Positions 1 through 11,268 of a stretch of 64,000 nucleotides of DNA are shown piece after piece. Below the pieces are notes generated by a model. The model saw only the letters and a program-made list of their open reading frames with translations, had not been told where the DNA came from and made no database searches. The stretch is from Cristatella mucedo (taxonomy: Eukaryota > Bryozoa > Phylactolaemata > Cristatellidae): contig WPIO01000266.1 in NCBI GenBank assembly GCA_009760855.2, forward strand, positions 96,813 to 160,812, written 5' to 3'. Positions within the stretch are counted from its first letter, which is position 1, and each line of letters opens with the position of its first letter. Made by a program: the position numbers and the translations under genes.

Positions 1-289
1 GCCTCTCTCATAAGACGCTAACTTCGCGGGTCTTCTTTCTGAGACGCGCGGTTGCACGTCTCGGAAGGGAAGCCAGTAAAATAGAACTAGAAATATAGGC
101 GGCCAGGGTCAAAGTCCCAAGGACCTGTCTCTCACGGGTGACCGCGCAGCCCGCTGCAGCTGCCGCCGCGAAGCACCAGCCCAAGGGCTACCGATAGGCG
201 CATGTAAGAGAGAGAGAGAGAGACGGCCGCTCGCGGGCGGAGTAGGCGTAGCAGCCCAAACTGGCGAAATAAAATGGCCACTCGAGCTC

Positions 290-1060
290 CGCTAACGCTC
301 GGCGCTGGACGCCGAGTGCCGCGAGCGGTAGGCGGCCGGACGCTGACGCGTCTGCGGACGGGAGGACGAGCTACCGCGGATGAGGGAGGCGACCGAGGCG
401 CGGAGCGAGGCGAATCGGCGAGCGAGCCGTCGTGACCGCAGCGCGGGCGGCGGCGGCCAGCTCAAGGCGAGCAGCAGCTCGCGCGCACCGCCGCCACCGC
501 ACGCGATGCCGCGGACTTGCGGAGCCTGCAGCCGCTCGCCACGCCGGGGCCACGCGCAAGCGGCGGCGGCGGCTTCCGGCGCAACGGTGAGCTTGCACAT
601 TCGCTCGTCGCGGGACACCGCGGCGGGCGCCGCCCGGCCGCGGCGCGGCGCTACGCACCGACTCGGCCGGCGAGCCATCGATTTGCCACCCGGTCGACCT
701 CTAAATGGAGGCGGCGCAGGACGCCGAGCCGCGGCCGACCGTCCGGCCGCGACTCAGAGCCGGCGCTGGGGTGGCTGACGCTCTGCCCGAAGGGCGTCAG
801 CGGGGCCGGGACGCACTGGCGACGCGACCGCCACCCTCGGTTCGGCCGCTGCTCGCGCTGCGGCGCGCGGGCCGCCCTGCGGCGCGCGGAGCCCGGCGAC
901 GCCGGCGCGGCCGGCGCGGCCGGCGCAGGACGATCGAGCCAGCAGACGCCGCGCGGACGGCGACGCTCGCCGTCCGCTCGTCCACCGGTGGCTTCGCAGG
1001 CGGCGACGCGACGAAAAGCGCAACGCCACCGGGCCGCCTTACCTCCTGTCTACATGGCTT
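290..1060. other. GC- and CpG-rich block, possible promoter or first exon
   Basis: This stretch is strongly GC-rich and dense in CpG, unlike the sequence after about 1,070, so open frames run through it by composition alone and I do not call a protein. On the plus strand a good splice donor (ACG followed by GTGAGC) ends at 586, downstream of an ATG at 506, so a short coding or leader first exon ending at 586 is possible. On the minus strand a donor-like GAG/GTAAGG lies near 1,040. A CpG-island promoter is the simplest reading. No downstream exon that fits was found. Confidence 0.4.
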
Positions 1061-2395
1061 AGCGACGTCTAACTTAAACTACTACTACCATCTTGATATC
1101 GATAAATTTAATCCATCCCAGAATACCTCCGAGGTCAGCTTCCGGCTAATGACCGAGACCCGCCCTCGCTTAGCTCCGCCCCTCACCACTTACTAGCCTT
1201 TGTCTGGACGTCTGCTCGCGCCTCTGACCCGATCGTTCGCTTGCACGGTAAGCGCGACAGAGGTACGAGTCACGAGTTGTGCCACAAAACTGCACGAAAG
1301 CAGGCTAGATCCGGTAGCTATTAAGTCTGGCCCCCACAGCCGCCAACCCCCCCAAGGGGGCGGGTAATGGTGTCGCATGCGAGAGCCGCCGCCTGGCTTG
1401 GCGCCGACTGGTCGGGCGCTGCTTCCGCTTCGCTCGTGTGCGGCGCGGTAACGGTTACGCAACAATGGCTCACGCTCTTTCGCTAATGGCTGCGCCGGTG
1501 GACGGAGGACGTCGTCGCCACGCACGTGGGTCGCCACCGCTGCCGTAACGATGTCCGTTGCAAAATCCGAGTACGCTCTGAAAGCCAGAGATTCAGATGA
1601 CCCCCGCAACCATCAATCCGCAACTATCACCCAACCGACATGGCTCGCTTCCTGTCTAGATAGGATTATGACCTCGGCAGCTTTCATCCTGCTTGCTTGT
1701 AGCGAGCAATAAGGCACTAGCCGCTGCAGGACTCGAACTCCTGACGCGGCTTCGCGATACGAGCGACGTAGCGTCGCTAGGCTTCGATCGCATGCCTGCT
1801 AGCCAAGGTGAAGGACACAATTTGACCTAGCCCGAGGCAGCCAATCACAAGACAAGACATCTTTTCGCGAATTGCTAGTTCTCTCCGTGCTGGACACTGC
1901 TCTAGCTTAGCATGGCAGGGCTACGAGAAAGAGCGACAAAGACGCTACTGCTGGAGCAGAATGTTGCCTCATTTAGTGCAGACCTTTGAAACCAAGAATG
2001 ACAGCTGTCGTGTCTCGGGAGTTTGCCAAAGGTGCTGCGATGCCTCCCAGTCGATCAGTAAACAGTGAGAAACACGTCTGCCTTTGCCCGCCGCAAGGTT
2101 CGCAGCGGTTTACATCGTTCGCGCCTAGCCGAGGTGCTGCAGCTTCTCCCGCCCTCTCGTGGCCTCAACCTCTCCGAGGGCGGAATACATTAGCCATTAA
2201 GTCGCAGTCAATGCAGTCACAACTCAGGAGCTCGCTGAGAGCAGCGCGTGTATAAAGGCGTAGATTTATTGCTCCGCGAAATGAGGTCATTCTCAAGAAT
2301 ATCGCCTGTTCTTTTCAGCGGGCAGATGCAGATGCTTGGATTCGCTAGAGGTTCATCAGTGGCTTTTAAGCCGCCGCAGTAAAGCTGCCTGTCTG
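1061..2395. other. Unassigned sequence
   Basis: I see no gene with coding character here. A minus-strand stretch at about 1,728-1,806 carries a tRNA-like B box (AGTTCGAGTCC) and a weak A box, so it may be the head of an old tRNA-derived SINE. A short (ATA)n tract at 2,397-2,416 opens the next repeat. Confidence 0.4.
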
Positions 2396-2735
2396 TAATA
2401 ATAATAATAATAATAATGCACTTGATAAAGCGCCCTCAGAGAACTCAATCTCTTTCTAGGTGCTTTACATTTGCTGCAAAGGGAAACGCAATCGAATGGT
2501 GAGTAATATCATGCTTGATAAACAACATGGTTAAATGGTTAAATGGTTAACATATTTAACATGTATAACATGGTTAAATCATGCTTGAAAAACGAGATGA
2601 ATAACATGGTTAGGGGTGACATGCACAGGGTCAGCATGCAAGTGCGGTTAGTGGCTGCATGCACAGTGTCAGCAGGCATAAGCACATGAAGGACGAATCA
2701 CAGGGATCTACTAAATGCTGTCCTAAATAGGTGTT
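2396..2735 (-). repeat. 5'-truncated LINE-B (CR1/L2-like), 3' end only
   Basis: Read on the minus strand this is the last 340 bases of the LINE-B family, ending in an (ATT)n tail at 2,397-2,416. It shares the block 'aagcgcc...tctctgagggcgctt' with the tails at 11,170-11,268 and 57,036-57,110. It holds only untranslated sequence and the extreme C-terminal region. A small GGTTAAAT tandem repeat at about 2,528-2,560 is private to this copy. Confidence 0.8.
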
Positions 2736-2946
2736 TTTCTGTCTTTCTTCTCCGGACTGCGAGCGCCAGAAGCTCTTGCTTATGGGATCTCAAGCTGCAG
2801 AGTTTACTGGCGTCGTGGTGCTTTCTCTAGCATTCCTCCCCGCGCTAAAGAGCGGCCTCGCGCGACTCCTAGCGTGGTGTGGACCTTTACTTGATTTCTC
2901 CGTAATACCTTCGGGTATTCCGCTGCTATCTTCGCTGTGACTATTT
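2736..2946 (+). other. Leader upstream of LINE-A ORF
   Basis: Sequence between the truncated LINE-B and the LINE-A ORF start. It is open in one frame for 69 codons, but the predicted protein is hydrophobic and unrecognised. It is probably the LINE-A 5' leader. Confidence 0.35.
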
Positions 2947-5900
2947 ATGAGCTGTCCTCGGATATGCTACACAAAACAGGACCTGCTTAGCATAAGATGC
3001 GATGTCGCCATTAGTCGATACCTACCGGCGGGCCTTCTCCGGCGGGTCAGTGAGAACCTTCCTGCATCCAGCGTTCGCCCTGACAACAGCTCGGCTATCA
3101 AACCTACGACTCGTAAGTTTAAAGCGCTAAATAGTACTTGTTGCCGTAGTAGCCCACCCGCCGTAGCCCAGCACGTTGTGAAACGTCGTCCGACGGCCAT
3201 TACCAAGGTCCAATTTAAATTCGAAGAGCCAGTGTCCGCCGGGCCGGACGCAAACGGTAGAGAATACGAGCCACTTCATCGCCGTCGCCCAGTTGTTAGA
3301 CAGCCTCTTAAATTCCGCCTACTAAATGTCCGCTCGCTAAAAACCAAGGGGTTAATTATCCGCGATCAGTTGGTCCAGGAGAAGCTAGATGCATTTCTGC
3401 TTACCGAAACCTGGATGACACCTTGTTCCAGTAGCTGTATTTCCGAGACCACCCCACCCGGGTTCTCATTCTATCAGTCCATGCGTTCTGACAAGGTTAG
3501 TGGCGGGGTTGCAATTGTTCTTCGCGAATCGTTTGGCTATAAAATGTGCAGTTTCTCTCATGGGTCATCGTTTGAATCGGTTGCTATCAGGTCTTCATCA
3601 AAGACAATGCCTCTCACCGTTGTGATATACCGGCCTCCTTCTGGCTGTCTAAACTTGATTATAGAGGAGTTTTCAGAATTCCTCGCTAAAATATTTGTGT
3701 GTGACAGGCCGCTACTGATTGTAGGAAACTTCAATATTCACGTTGACAACCCTAGCAACAGCCAGGTCCGTTCATTTCTTGACTGTCTGGAGAATCTTGA
3801 TTTGGCCCAACACGTTAATCATGGCACCCACGTCGGTGGCCACATTCTAGATCTCGTGATCACTAAGGATGTCCTCCCCACTGACTTTGTGGTGTGCCCA
3901 CTGACCCTCTCAGATCATTGTTCGGTCTCGTTTACTGTTCCTGCTCCCTCGTACGTGCAGGGCAATGTCGAATTTGCCAAACGACGTAACTTACAATGCA
4001 TCGACATGGACAAGTTTTTGAAATCTGTTTGTGATGCAGGCCTTCTTGATCTGCATTCAGACTCGACCGGCAGCCTCGATACCCTCACTGATGCGATGGA
4101 CATGACACTCAGGAGTGCTCTTGACAAGCATGCTCCAGTTCGCTCTATCCGTGTTCAAAGTCGTCGAGATTCCTTTCAATTTACAAAAATACTCCTCAAG
4201 ATGCGCCATGTTAAGCGCTGGCTGGAACGTCGTTTCAAGAAATCGGGGTCTGAGGCAGACCTAGTCAATTTTAAAGACTTCCTTCGAGTTTACACCCGAA
4301 AGCTTAAAAAAGCCAGGGCTTCTTTTTTCATTAGAAAGCTGAATTCCTGCCAGTCGGACACTAAACAGATTTATAAGACAGTAAATCATTTACTGGCCAA
4401 TGCTGTCAGGTCTTACTCCCCAGATATTAAGGGCTCCGCCGAAAAGTTTTCAGCCTTCTTTACTGAAAAAATTGTGCACATTCGTGCCTCCATTAAGCCC
4501 CCTCCGACCAAAGCAATCGCCGTTCCTCAACCTGTGACCTTTCTTAAAAAGTTCTCCGATGTTTCTGCCTGTGATGAGGCTGCCTTAATAAGGTCTAGCA
4601 AAAAGAGCTCGTCTCCTGAAGACCCTATACCTTCATCTCTGTGGTCTTCACTTGCAGACCAACTTAGCCCTGCCATAACCAAGATTTTTAATGCTTCTTT
4701 GGGAAAAGGGGTCGTCCCCAAGTCCTTCAAATCGGCAATCGTTAGACCTATTCTTAAAAAGCCTGGATTAGACAAAGAGGTCGTAGCAAACTATCGCCCA
4801 GTTTCCCTTCTTCCGTTCTTATCAAAGATTCTTGAAAAAATTGTTGCTAAGCAGCTAATTGAACATATTGAAAATAGTGGAATGTCAGAAACATTTCAAT
4901 CAGGGTTCAAGAGGCAGCACTCTACTGAAACTGCTCTCCTCCGTGTTAACAATGACATTCTACGTGGCAATGACGACGGGAGTGTCACTGCCCTAGCTCT
5001 GCTAGATCTGTCTGCTGCCTTCGACACCATTGATCACGAAGTTCGGCTTGAACGATTGAGAACAACGATCGGTCTGGCAGACGAAGCACTGGCGTGGTTT
5101 AAATCATACTTGTCTGATCGTGTTCAATCCGTGTCGTGTGGGGGTCAGGTCTCAGACATGAGAAGGTTCACCTGTGGAGTCCCTCAAGGGTCTGTACTCG
5201 GTCCCTTGCTGTTCTTCATTTATACACAACCTCTGGGAAAAGTGATTAAGGCCCATGGAATAGGATATCACTTCTATGCTGACGATACTCAGTTGTATCT
5301 GTCATTTAAACCGTCGGAATCTGCTGCAGCAACTGAGAAACTGAATGCTTGCCTTGCCGATATTCGATCCTGGATGTCGGAAAACTTCCTGAAATTAAAT
5401 GACGATAAAACCGAACTGCTGCTCATAGGACACCCTAAGCGTGTGGCTGGATTAAAAGGCTTTGCTGTTCTAATAAGTGATGCTATTGTGCGACCTTCAC
5501 CACGTGCTTGTAATCTAGTTGTCGTGTTCGACAGCTGCCTCAATTTCAAAAGCTTCATTCAGAAGACTGCCTTTACAGCTAGCCATCACATCCAATCCCT
5601 ATCCAAGATTAGAAGCTGTCTCCCACAGTGGCTTGTAAAAAAATTAACTAGCTCTTTAGTTCTGTCTCGGCTTGATTATTGTAATTCCCTTTTGGCTGGG
5701 CTACCAAAGAAAGCTATTATGCCACTACAGCGGGCTATGAATATGGCTGCAAGGCTGGTCTTCAAGTCCCAGCGGTTTGAGCACGTGTCACCTCTGCTGA
5801 AAGAGCTAGGATGGTTGCCGGTTGAGCAAAGGATACAGAGCAAAGTTCTTACGCTGACCCACAAGGCCCGCCACGGCTTGGCTCCTTCGTACCTAGCTAA

Positions 5901-6162
5901 ACTGCTGCATCAGTTTCAGCCAGTTCGTGCCCTCAGGTCCTGTGTGGACAATAAATTAGCTGTCCCATTCCTCCGCTTAAAGACAGTTGGCGACAGAAGC
6001 TTTAGCTCTGCAGGTCCTAGACTGTGGAACTCGCTTCCACCAATTCTCACGCAACGACAACTACTCTCCAACTGCCGACTATGGCTCGTCCCGTTCAGCG
6101 GTCCTGAACTGCTATGTCAAGCCTCTATGATTTGCAAACTAGCCGTGCAGCCACATCCATAG
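2947..6162 (+). CDS. LINE-A endonuclease-reverse transcriptase (near-intact)
   Basis: A 1071-codon frame without internal stops encodes a non-LTR retrotransposon protein. Residues about 120-330 form an AP-endonuclease-like domain: LLNVRSL start, catalytic-type LTETWM, VVIYRPPSG, a GNFNIH block, ILDLVIT and terminal SDH. Residues about 590-900 form the reverse transcriptase: RPVSLLPFLSK, motif A LDLSAAFDTIDH, GVPQGSVLGP and the catalytic YADDTQLYL. The C-terminal domain (about 900-1050) includes LDYCNSLLAGLP and the LxDRSFSSAGPRLWNSLP block. The layout fits the CR1/L2/jockey superfamily, and I cannot fix the clade without a tree. One substitution stands out: the endonuclease block normally GDFN reads GNFN, losing an Asp that is usually catalytic. 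The last about 15 codons run into an inverted fragment of the same family, so the natural C terminus is altered. No ORF1 was recognised upstream. Confidence 0.9.
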   Translation: MSCPRICYTKQDLLSIRCDVAISRYLPAGLLRRVSENLPASSVRPDNSSAIKPTTRKFKALNSTCCRSSPPAVAQHVVKRRPTAITKVQFKFEEPVSAGPDANGREYEPLHRRRPVVRQPLKFRLLNVRSLKTKGLIIRDQLVQEKLDAFLLTETWMTPCSSSCISETTPPGFSFYQSMRSDKVSGGVAIVLRESFGYKMCSFSHGSSFESVAIRSSSKTMPLTVVIYRPPSGCLNLIIEEFSEFLAKIFVCDRPLLIVGNFNIHVDNPSNSQVRSFLDCLENLDLAQHVNHGTHVGGHILDLVITKDVLPTDFVVCPLTLSDHCSVSFTVPAPSYVQGNVEFAKRRNLQCIDMDKFLKSVCDAGLLDLHSDSTGSLDTLTDAMDMTLRSALDKHAPVRSIRVQSRRDSFQFTKILLKMRHVKRWLERRFKKSGSEADLVNFKDFLRVYTRKLKKARASFFIRKLNSCQSDTKQIYKTVNHLLANAVRSYSPDIKGSAEKFSAFFTEKIVHIRASIKPPPTKAIAVPQPVTFLKKFSDVSACDEAALIRSSKKSSSPEDPIPSSLWSSLADQLSPAITKIFNASLGKGVVPKSFKSAIVRPILKKPGLDKEVVANYRPVSLLPFLSKILEKIVAKQLIEHIENSGMSETFQSGFKRQHSTETALLRVNNDILRGNDDGSVTALALLDLSAAFDTIDHEVRLERLRTTIGLADEALAWFKSYLSDRVQSVSCGGQVSDMRRFTCGVPQGSVLGPLLFFIYTQPLGKVIKAHGIGYHFYADDTQLYLSFKPSESAAATEKLNACLADIRSWMSENFLKLNDDKTELLLIGHPKRVAGLKGFAVLISDAIVRPSPRACNLVVVFDSCLNFKSFIQKTAFTASHHIQSLSKIRSCLPQWLVKKLTSSLVLSRLDYCNSLLAGLPKKAIMPLQRAMNMAARLVFKSQRFEHVSPLLKELGWLPVEQRIQSKVLTLTHKARHGLAPSYLAKLLHQFQPVRALRSCVDNKLAVPFLRLKTVGDRSFSSAGPRLWNSLPPILTQRQLLSNCRLWLVPFSGPELLCQASMICKLAVQPHP

Positions 6163-6900
6163 CCAGCTGGATTGGCCTGTATATGTTTTTGGTAGCTCAG
6201 CCAAAAGGGAATTGCAAGAATCTAGCCGAGACAGAACTAAGGAGCTAGTTAAATTTTTCACAAGCAACTGTGGGAGACAGCTCCTAATCTTGGATAGGGA
6301 TCGGACGTGATGGCTAACTGTAGAAGCATGCTTATAAACGAAGCTTTTAAAATTTATGCAGCTGTCGGAGACGATACCTAAATTCCGAGCACAAGGTGAT
6401 TAGTGATGGTCGCACAAAAGCATCACAAAAACAAAACCTTCTAATCCAGCCCCACGGTTGGGGTGTCCTATGAGCAGTAGTTCAGTTTTATCGTCGTTTA
6501 GTTTAAGAAATTTTCCTTCATTCAGAATCAAATGCCGGCAAATAAAGCATTTAGTTGATCAGCTGCTGCAGCAGATTCCGACGGTTTGAATGAAACATAC
6601 AGCCGAGTGTCGTCAGCATAAAAATGATACCCTGTTCTATTGGCCTTAATAACGTTTCCCAGAGGTTGAGTATAAATGGAGAACAGCAAGGGACCGAGGA
6701 CGGACCCTTGAAGGACTCCACAGATGACCCGTTTCGTGTGTGAGACCTGACCAGCCGCACGACACGGATTGAAAATGATCAGACAAGTACGATTTGAACC
6801 ACGTCAGTGCCTCGTCTGCTGGACCGATGGTTGTTCTCAATCGTTCAAGTAGGACATCGTGGTCAGTGGTGTCGAAGGCAGCTGAGAAAATCATCCTTGA
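6126..6900 (-). repeat. Inverted LINE-A fragment (RT to thumb region)
   Basis: Read on the minus strand, the stretch encodes broken LINE-A RT sequence: SAAFDTTDHDVLLERLRTTI near 6,880, WFKSYLSD near 6,790, and the region corresponding to LNDDKTELLLIGHP near 6,480-6,520, ending near 6,135 in the AMNMAARL region. It is interrupted by frameshifts. It abuts the 3' end of the plus-strand LINE-A head to tail in inverted orientation, which makes an imperfect palindrome of several hundred bases with the RT region upstream. Confidence 0.8.
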
Positions 6901-9395
6901 AGGCCCTATGAGGCACAACCTGCATCATAGGGCCTAAGAAACAGCTGTTTATTTTTGGTCCCATCAGGTCTCAGGTTAGAAAAAACAATTACTTTTGCCA
7001 CTTTTGTCGGAGCTTGTTAAACGTGGCTGCAGCGATAGCCTCAACCCGAGAAAGGGGTAGCCGCACATCCTGTAAGATGTTTAATTTGCTTCATTTGCTT
7101 TATGTATTTAAATAGCTATAGCTAAATTTGTTTAAGCTTTTTAGCGATTGGTGAATAAATACTCTTTGAGCCCGAGTTCGACGAGAATTTTGCCGCAAAT
7201 CCTGTAAGATTGGTTTCATTTGCTTTATGTTTTTAAATAGCTATAGCTAAATTTTTTCAGCTTTTTAGCGATCGGCGAATAAATACTTTTTGAGCCCGAG
7301 CTCGGCGAGAATTTTTTAGAGAGGGAAGACATTTTTCGTGTATCGTGGTGGGAATAACCTTAATCTCTATCGTAATGTAACATGCGCTGTGCTGTGCGCG
7401 GTGACCGTCGTACAAGCTGCAGCTAGTAGCTACATTATAAGCCCCGGCTACTGCAGTTATTAGCGACTTGGTAAATGCGAGTTCGTGGCGACGCGAGCCC
7501 GTGTGCTAGTGGATGTTAGCGCTCTAGAATCCATTCATAGACTCGGTCGAGGCGGTCACGTGACGAGTACCGCTCGACAGGAGTCGATCTAAGATTACCG
7601 TTGCTCTGCGGGTCCTCAAATGCGGCACTCCTTTCCGCGCGATACGCTACAGCGCTATCTCCATTCTTCGGCTACCTTATCGGACGGTAGCTGCGGGACT
7701 TTCTTTACAGCTGCCACCTTTGGCGATTTTTCTTTGCCCTGCCTCTTTTTTCCGGCCTCAGTCTCAACTTCTTTCCTCTTTTCTCCCGTCGCCGAGAGTG
7801 ACGCTTTTCCTCGGCAATTCCCGAGTTGATAGCTGTCAGCGATTGCGCACCGACAGATTCTTCTTTGCCTAAGCGCGCACTGCGGAGCATTCTTCAGCTA
7901 GCGGCTAGCCGTGCCTTTTCATCCCGTCTTTTCGGTGGAATCGCGCGCGAATGTACGAAAGTGTATCGTCCACACTGAATTTTTGTATGCACGTATAGTA
8001 TCGAATGGAAAGCTCAAAGCGCGGCATCTGACCTCGCCATTTATGAGAATGTATCCCCTGTGCCAATAAATGTTTCATTTGGACTCGTACCTTAAAATGC
8101 CAAGATAAAACGAAGACGCTTGCTTTATCGGCTGCAGCAGGATTTCCCAAGAGTTAGGTGCAGAACATTGAAAACGGAAGTCATTTCTAGCACATCCAAC
8201 CATGAAGAAGTGCATAGTGGTTGCTCAATCAATCACTAACTCTGCATAAAGCTATATGAAGCATGCCTGGTATATCACTGTATATTAAAACTGCATTGCT
8301 GCGCAGCAGGCTTTGTCCAGGCGTACATCGAACTTTCTGAACTGGCCGGCGAGATGCAGATCACTAACTTAAAATAAAAATAGCTATTTTCTGGGACGAA
8401 GATATCGCACTTCATATAAGCAATGTTCTGCAATAGTATTGGATTATTCCCTAGTCTGTCATTGTTGCCTGGTTTTTTTGAATAACCCCTAGCATTCCGT
8501 TATTTCACCATTTTGTAGTCAATGCACGCCCGATTCGATGCACGCCTGGCCTGATCCCACCCCAATAGGTTAGCAATTGCTTGCACGGGACCAACAGTCC
8601 GTAAGTGCCATTTTCGTAGCCATCTGCAGTGCCGCCTAATTATCTTTGATCGTGAATAAATCTGCCGACATATGAAAAGAATATACCTGAAAGCTACAAA
8701 CCCGTCGAATCTGTAGTCGAACGTGAGAGAGAGAGAGAGAGAGAGAAGTTTAGTTAAGCTCGTAATTCATTCAAAAAGCCCAGTTCCCAAAGAACGCACG
8801 CGACCCAGCCCAGGTCCGGGTTCGGACATTGTACAACGCGGCCGCGAAGGCTGGGACCAGCTAGCATTTCGGATGCATCCTTTAGATTAAAACTGGAGAA
8901 GGTTCGCAATCATGTTTCATTATTAATTTTGAGGTTCTCACCAGACGCTACACTTAAATTTTATGTGTTCTGACACTGCTTCCGAGCATTGGTTGGCAAT
9001 CAACAAAGTAAAGGTACAGCCCCCATATCTAGGCAAGTAAAAACCCGTGCTACTTGGCATGATCACATGGTCTTAGAGATTACACGGTTGCTGGACGTTA
9101 ACATTTTGATAAAAAAAATATGAATGCGCAAGTAGGGTACGGCTACAAGTAAATGAAATAGAAGCCTTGCTTCTTTGCGAATCGCAAGTGCAGTAATGTG
9201 AATATGGCCGAATCCCCAGCTCTCAGGTAGCTAGTTTTTGTGCATTTGTATAGTGGATATATATATATATATATATATCAATATAAATAATCATATTTTA
9301 TAACCTGGAAGTCGAATGGCACCCATATGTTCCAAAATGTACCTGAATGCTAGCTTATATAAGCTGTGCAAAAATGTGAAAACATCTAATAATAA
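6901..9395. other. Unassigned sequence with short repeats
   Basis: No gene was recognised. The stretch includes a two-copy tandem repeat (7,069-7,315, listed separately), a GC-richer patch at 7,380-7,860 containing CACGTG, a (GA)n tract near 8,726-8,746 and an (AT)n tract near 9,257-9,278. Open frames here are short and lack any family resemblance. Confidence 0.4.
7069..7315. repeat. Two-copy tandem repeat, unit about 125 bp
   Basis: Two adjacent copies start with TCCTGTAAGAT (7,069 and about 7,200) and continue through a shared core that includes AAATAGCTATAGCTAAAT and GAATAAATACT. They differ by scattered substitutions and small gaps. No coding content is seen. Confidence 0.75.
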
Positions 9396-9540
9396 TATAA
9401 TATAATTCATTTGTATAGCACCAAAAGAGAACTCTATTCAGGCACTTCATATATGTCACGGGCTCGAGCCCACGACCTCGGCCACACCTTGGTCGGGGTG
9501 AGCACCTTAACCGCTGGGCCAAACCAGCGCGGCGTCTTAT
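9396..9540 (-). repeat. SINE1, tRNA-derived, minus strand
   Basis: On the minus strand it has an A-box-like head (tggtttggcccagcggttaa), the B box GGGCTCGAGCCC and a 3' part with the LINE-B-like 'agag..ttctct' block ending near an ATTATT stretch. Other copies are at 20,785, 29,850, 38,237 and 49,310. Confidence 0.75.
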
Positions 9541-9619
9541 CACTTAGAAGTGACCGCTGTAATGTAAATGCTCTTACAAGAAAGAACAAAGGGAGCAACG
9601 CGTCTTACGTACGAAGCTC

Positions 9620-9900
9620 AGTGCCTTTAGTCTCCTGAAACCGACACAAAACTCAGCAGCTCGTCCGGACAATGGCGAGGGTCAATGGCGCAGCTGCTAC
9701 ACCAGCACCACTTCTGTTTGAGCCCGACAAGCTCAGAGTCGTTTTGATTTCAAGATACATAGTCTGGCTTACAGGTCTCTTCACTCGCTGGCGCCAGCCT
9801 ACCTATGCGGTCTCCGACCTATGCGACCTTCTTGTTTGTCCAGTCTGACAGCGCTCGTATAAGTTTTCTGCTCCCGTATTCTGCTTGTACGTGACAATGG
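9620..9900 (+). repeat. LINE C-terminal fragment
   Basis: Translation in shifting frames gives pieces typical of the C-terminal region of CR1/L2-like RTs (NSAARLVRT, then YRSLHSLAPAYL). It is more diverged than the LINE-B copies and may be a third lineage. It is broken by frameshifts. Confidence 0.5.
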
Positions 9901-10253
9901 GAACAGCTGCTTGTTCCACAAACTTTGCGGAGGCCTTAAAGAGTTTTCTTTGGGAGTTCAGCAAGAAGTAGATTGCAGTTGCCGAGTAATGACTACACAA
10001 GTAGCCGCTCTAATAGGGAGAAATCTAGCTAGCGTCACATCTAGGCGACATTTTTTCACTGACCACCTACTGCTCACACCAAGCTGCCGACTGTCCGAAA
10101 TCAAGTGCCCTTTCGATCTTAAGAAGTCTGGTTCTGAGAACTTTTATCCACGTGTCAGGGTCGTCTGATGCCGCACTGTTATCTGGTGCAAGATGGCTCA
10201 AACGCGCTCAGCTAGTACGGTGCAGGGCATACCAATCAACAGCTGTGCTGAAC

Positions 10254-10345
10254 GATAATAATACATTTGATATAGCGCCGCCAGAGAATTCAATCTCTTT
10301 CTAGGCACTTCCCATTTGCTGCAAAGGAAGCATTAATGGTAAAGA
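10254..10345 (-). repeat. LINE-B 3' tail fragment
   Basis: Minus-strand copy of the LINE-B tail block (atagcgccgccagagaattcaat in plus orientation corresponds to the usual tail) with a degenerate (ATT)n end. It has diverged from the other tails. Confidence 0.6.
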
Positions 10346-10559
10346 AGCCAGCAGAAAACGATAATTACAGAATATAATAAAGCCCCGAGAACCAAATCTC
10401 TGCATACGAACTTTAAAATATGCTTAAAAGGTGGAGCGGTGCTATTTTACTAATAGCACGAACTATTTCACTACCCACAAGCGCATAAGAACGCAGAGAG
10501 CAGACGAAGCGGGCGAATTGCCTAGACGAGCATTCCTCAAGGGCTTACAACGAAGCTCG

Positions 10560-11268
10560 CCTGCAGACAGATGCCAGACAGATAGAGACGCTATCAGTGC
10601 TTACTGGCCTACCAGCATGTGCGATCAGGCGATTGCAGTGTGCAAAACTCGGCAGCTAGACTTGTCTGTCGTGAGCGTCGCAGTTGCCACATTACTCCAC
10701 TTCTCGCCGACCTGCACTGGCTACCAGTCAAGCAACGGATTGACTTCAAGGTTTTGTCGCTCACTTTTGGGTCCCTTCATTCTATGGCTCCAGCCTATCT
10801 CTCAGATATACTACCCCATCAGGCCAAGCATCGTACCACCCGCTTTTCGGAATCCAACAGTCTAGAAATACCTCGTACAAACCTTAAATCCTTTGGAGAC
10901 CGTGCATTTAGTTCGTATGCTCCCACAGCCTGGAACTCCCTCCCGACCTGCGTCAGAACATCCCCCGACCTGACCACATTTAAAATGAACTTAAAAACAC
11001 ACCTATTTAGGACAGCATTTAGCGGGTCCCTGTGATTCGTCCTTGATGTGCTTATGCGTGCTGACACCGTGCACGCTGCCACTAACCACATTCGCATGCT
11101 GACCCTGTGCATGTCACCCCTAACCATATTATTCATTTTGTTTGTTTTTCAAGCATGATTTTACTTACCATTCAATTGCATTTCACTTTGCAGCAAATGT
11201 AAAGCGCCTAGAGAGAGATTAAGTTCTCTGAGGGCGCTTTATCAAGTGAATTATTATTATTATTATTA
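10560..11268 (+). repeat. LINE-B 3' fragment with (ATT)n tail
   Basis: Encodes the C-terminal region of LINE-B in two overlapping frames: NSAARLVCRERRSCHITPLL, LHWLPVKQRIDFKVLSL, APAYLSDILPHQAKHRTTRF, then SFGDRAFSSYAPTAWNSLPT and FKMNLKTHLFRTAF. The stop is followed by the conserved 3' untranslated block and an (ATT)n tail at about 11,254-11,268. It is the clearest C-terminal copy of this family in the window and a useful reference for the others. Confidence 0.85.

Noticed and set aside
292-1196. Long open frames on both strands in the GC-rich block
   Set aside because: They overlap in several frames and reflect composition. No family resemblance was seen.
1728-1806. A tRNA gene on the minus strand
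   Set aside because: The B box is good, but the acceptor stem and anticodon arm do not pair convincingly. An old SINE head is more likely.
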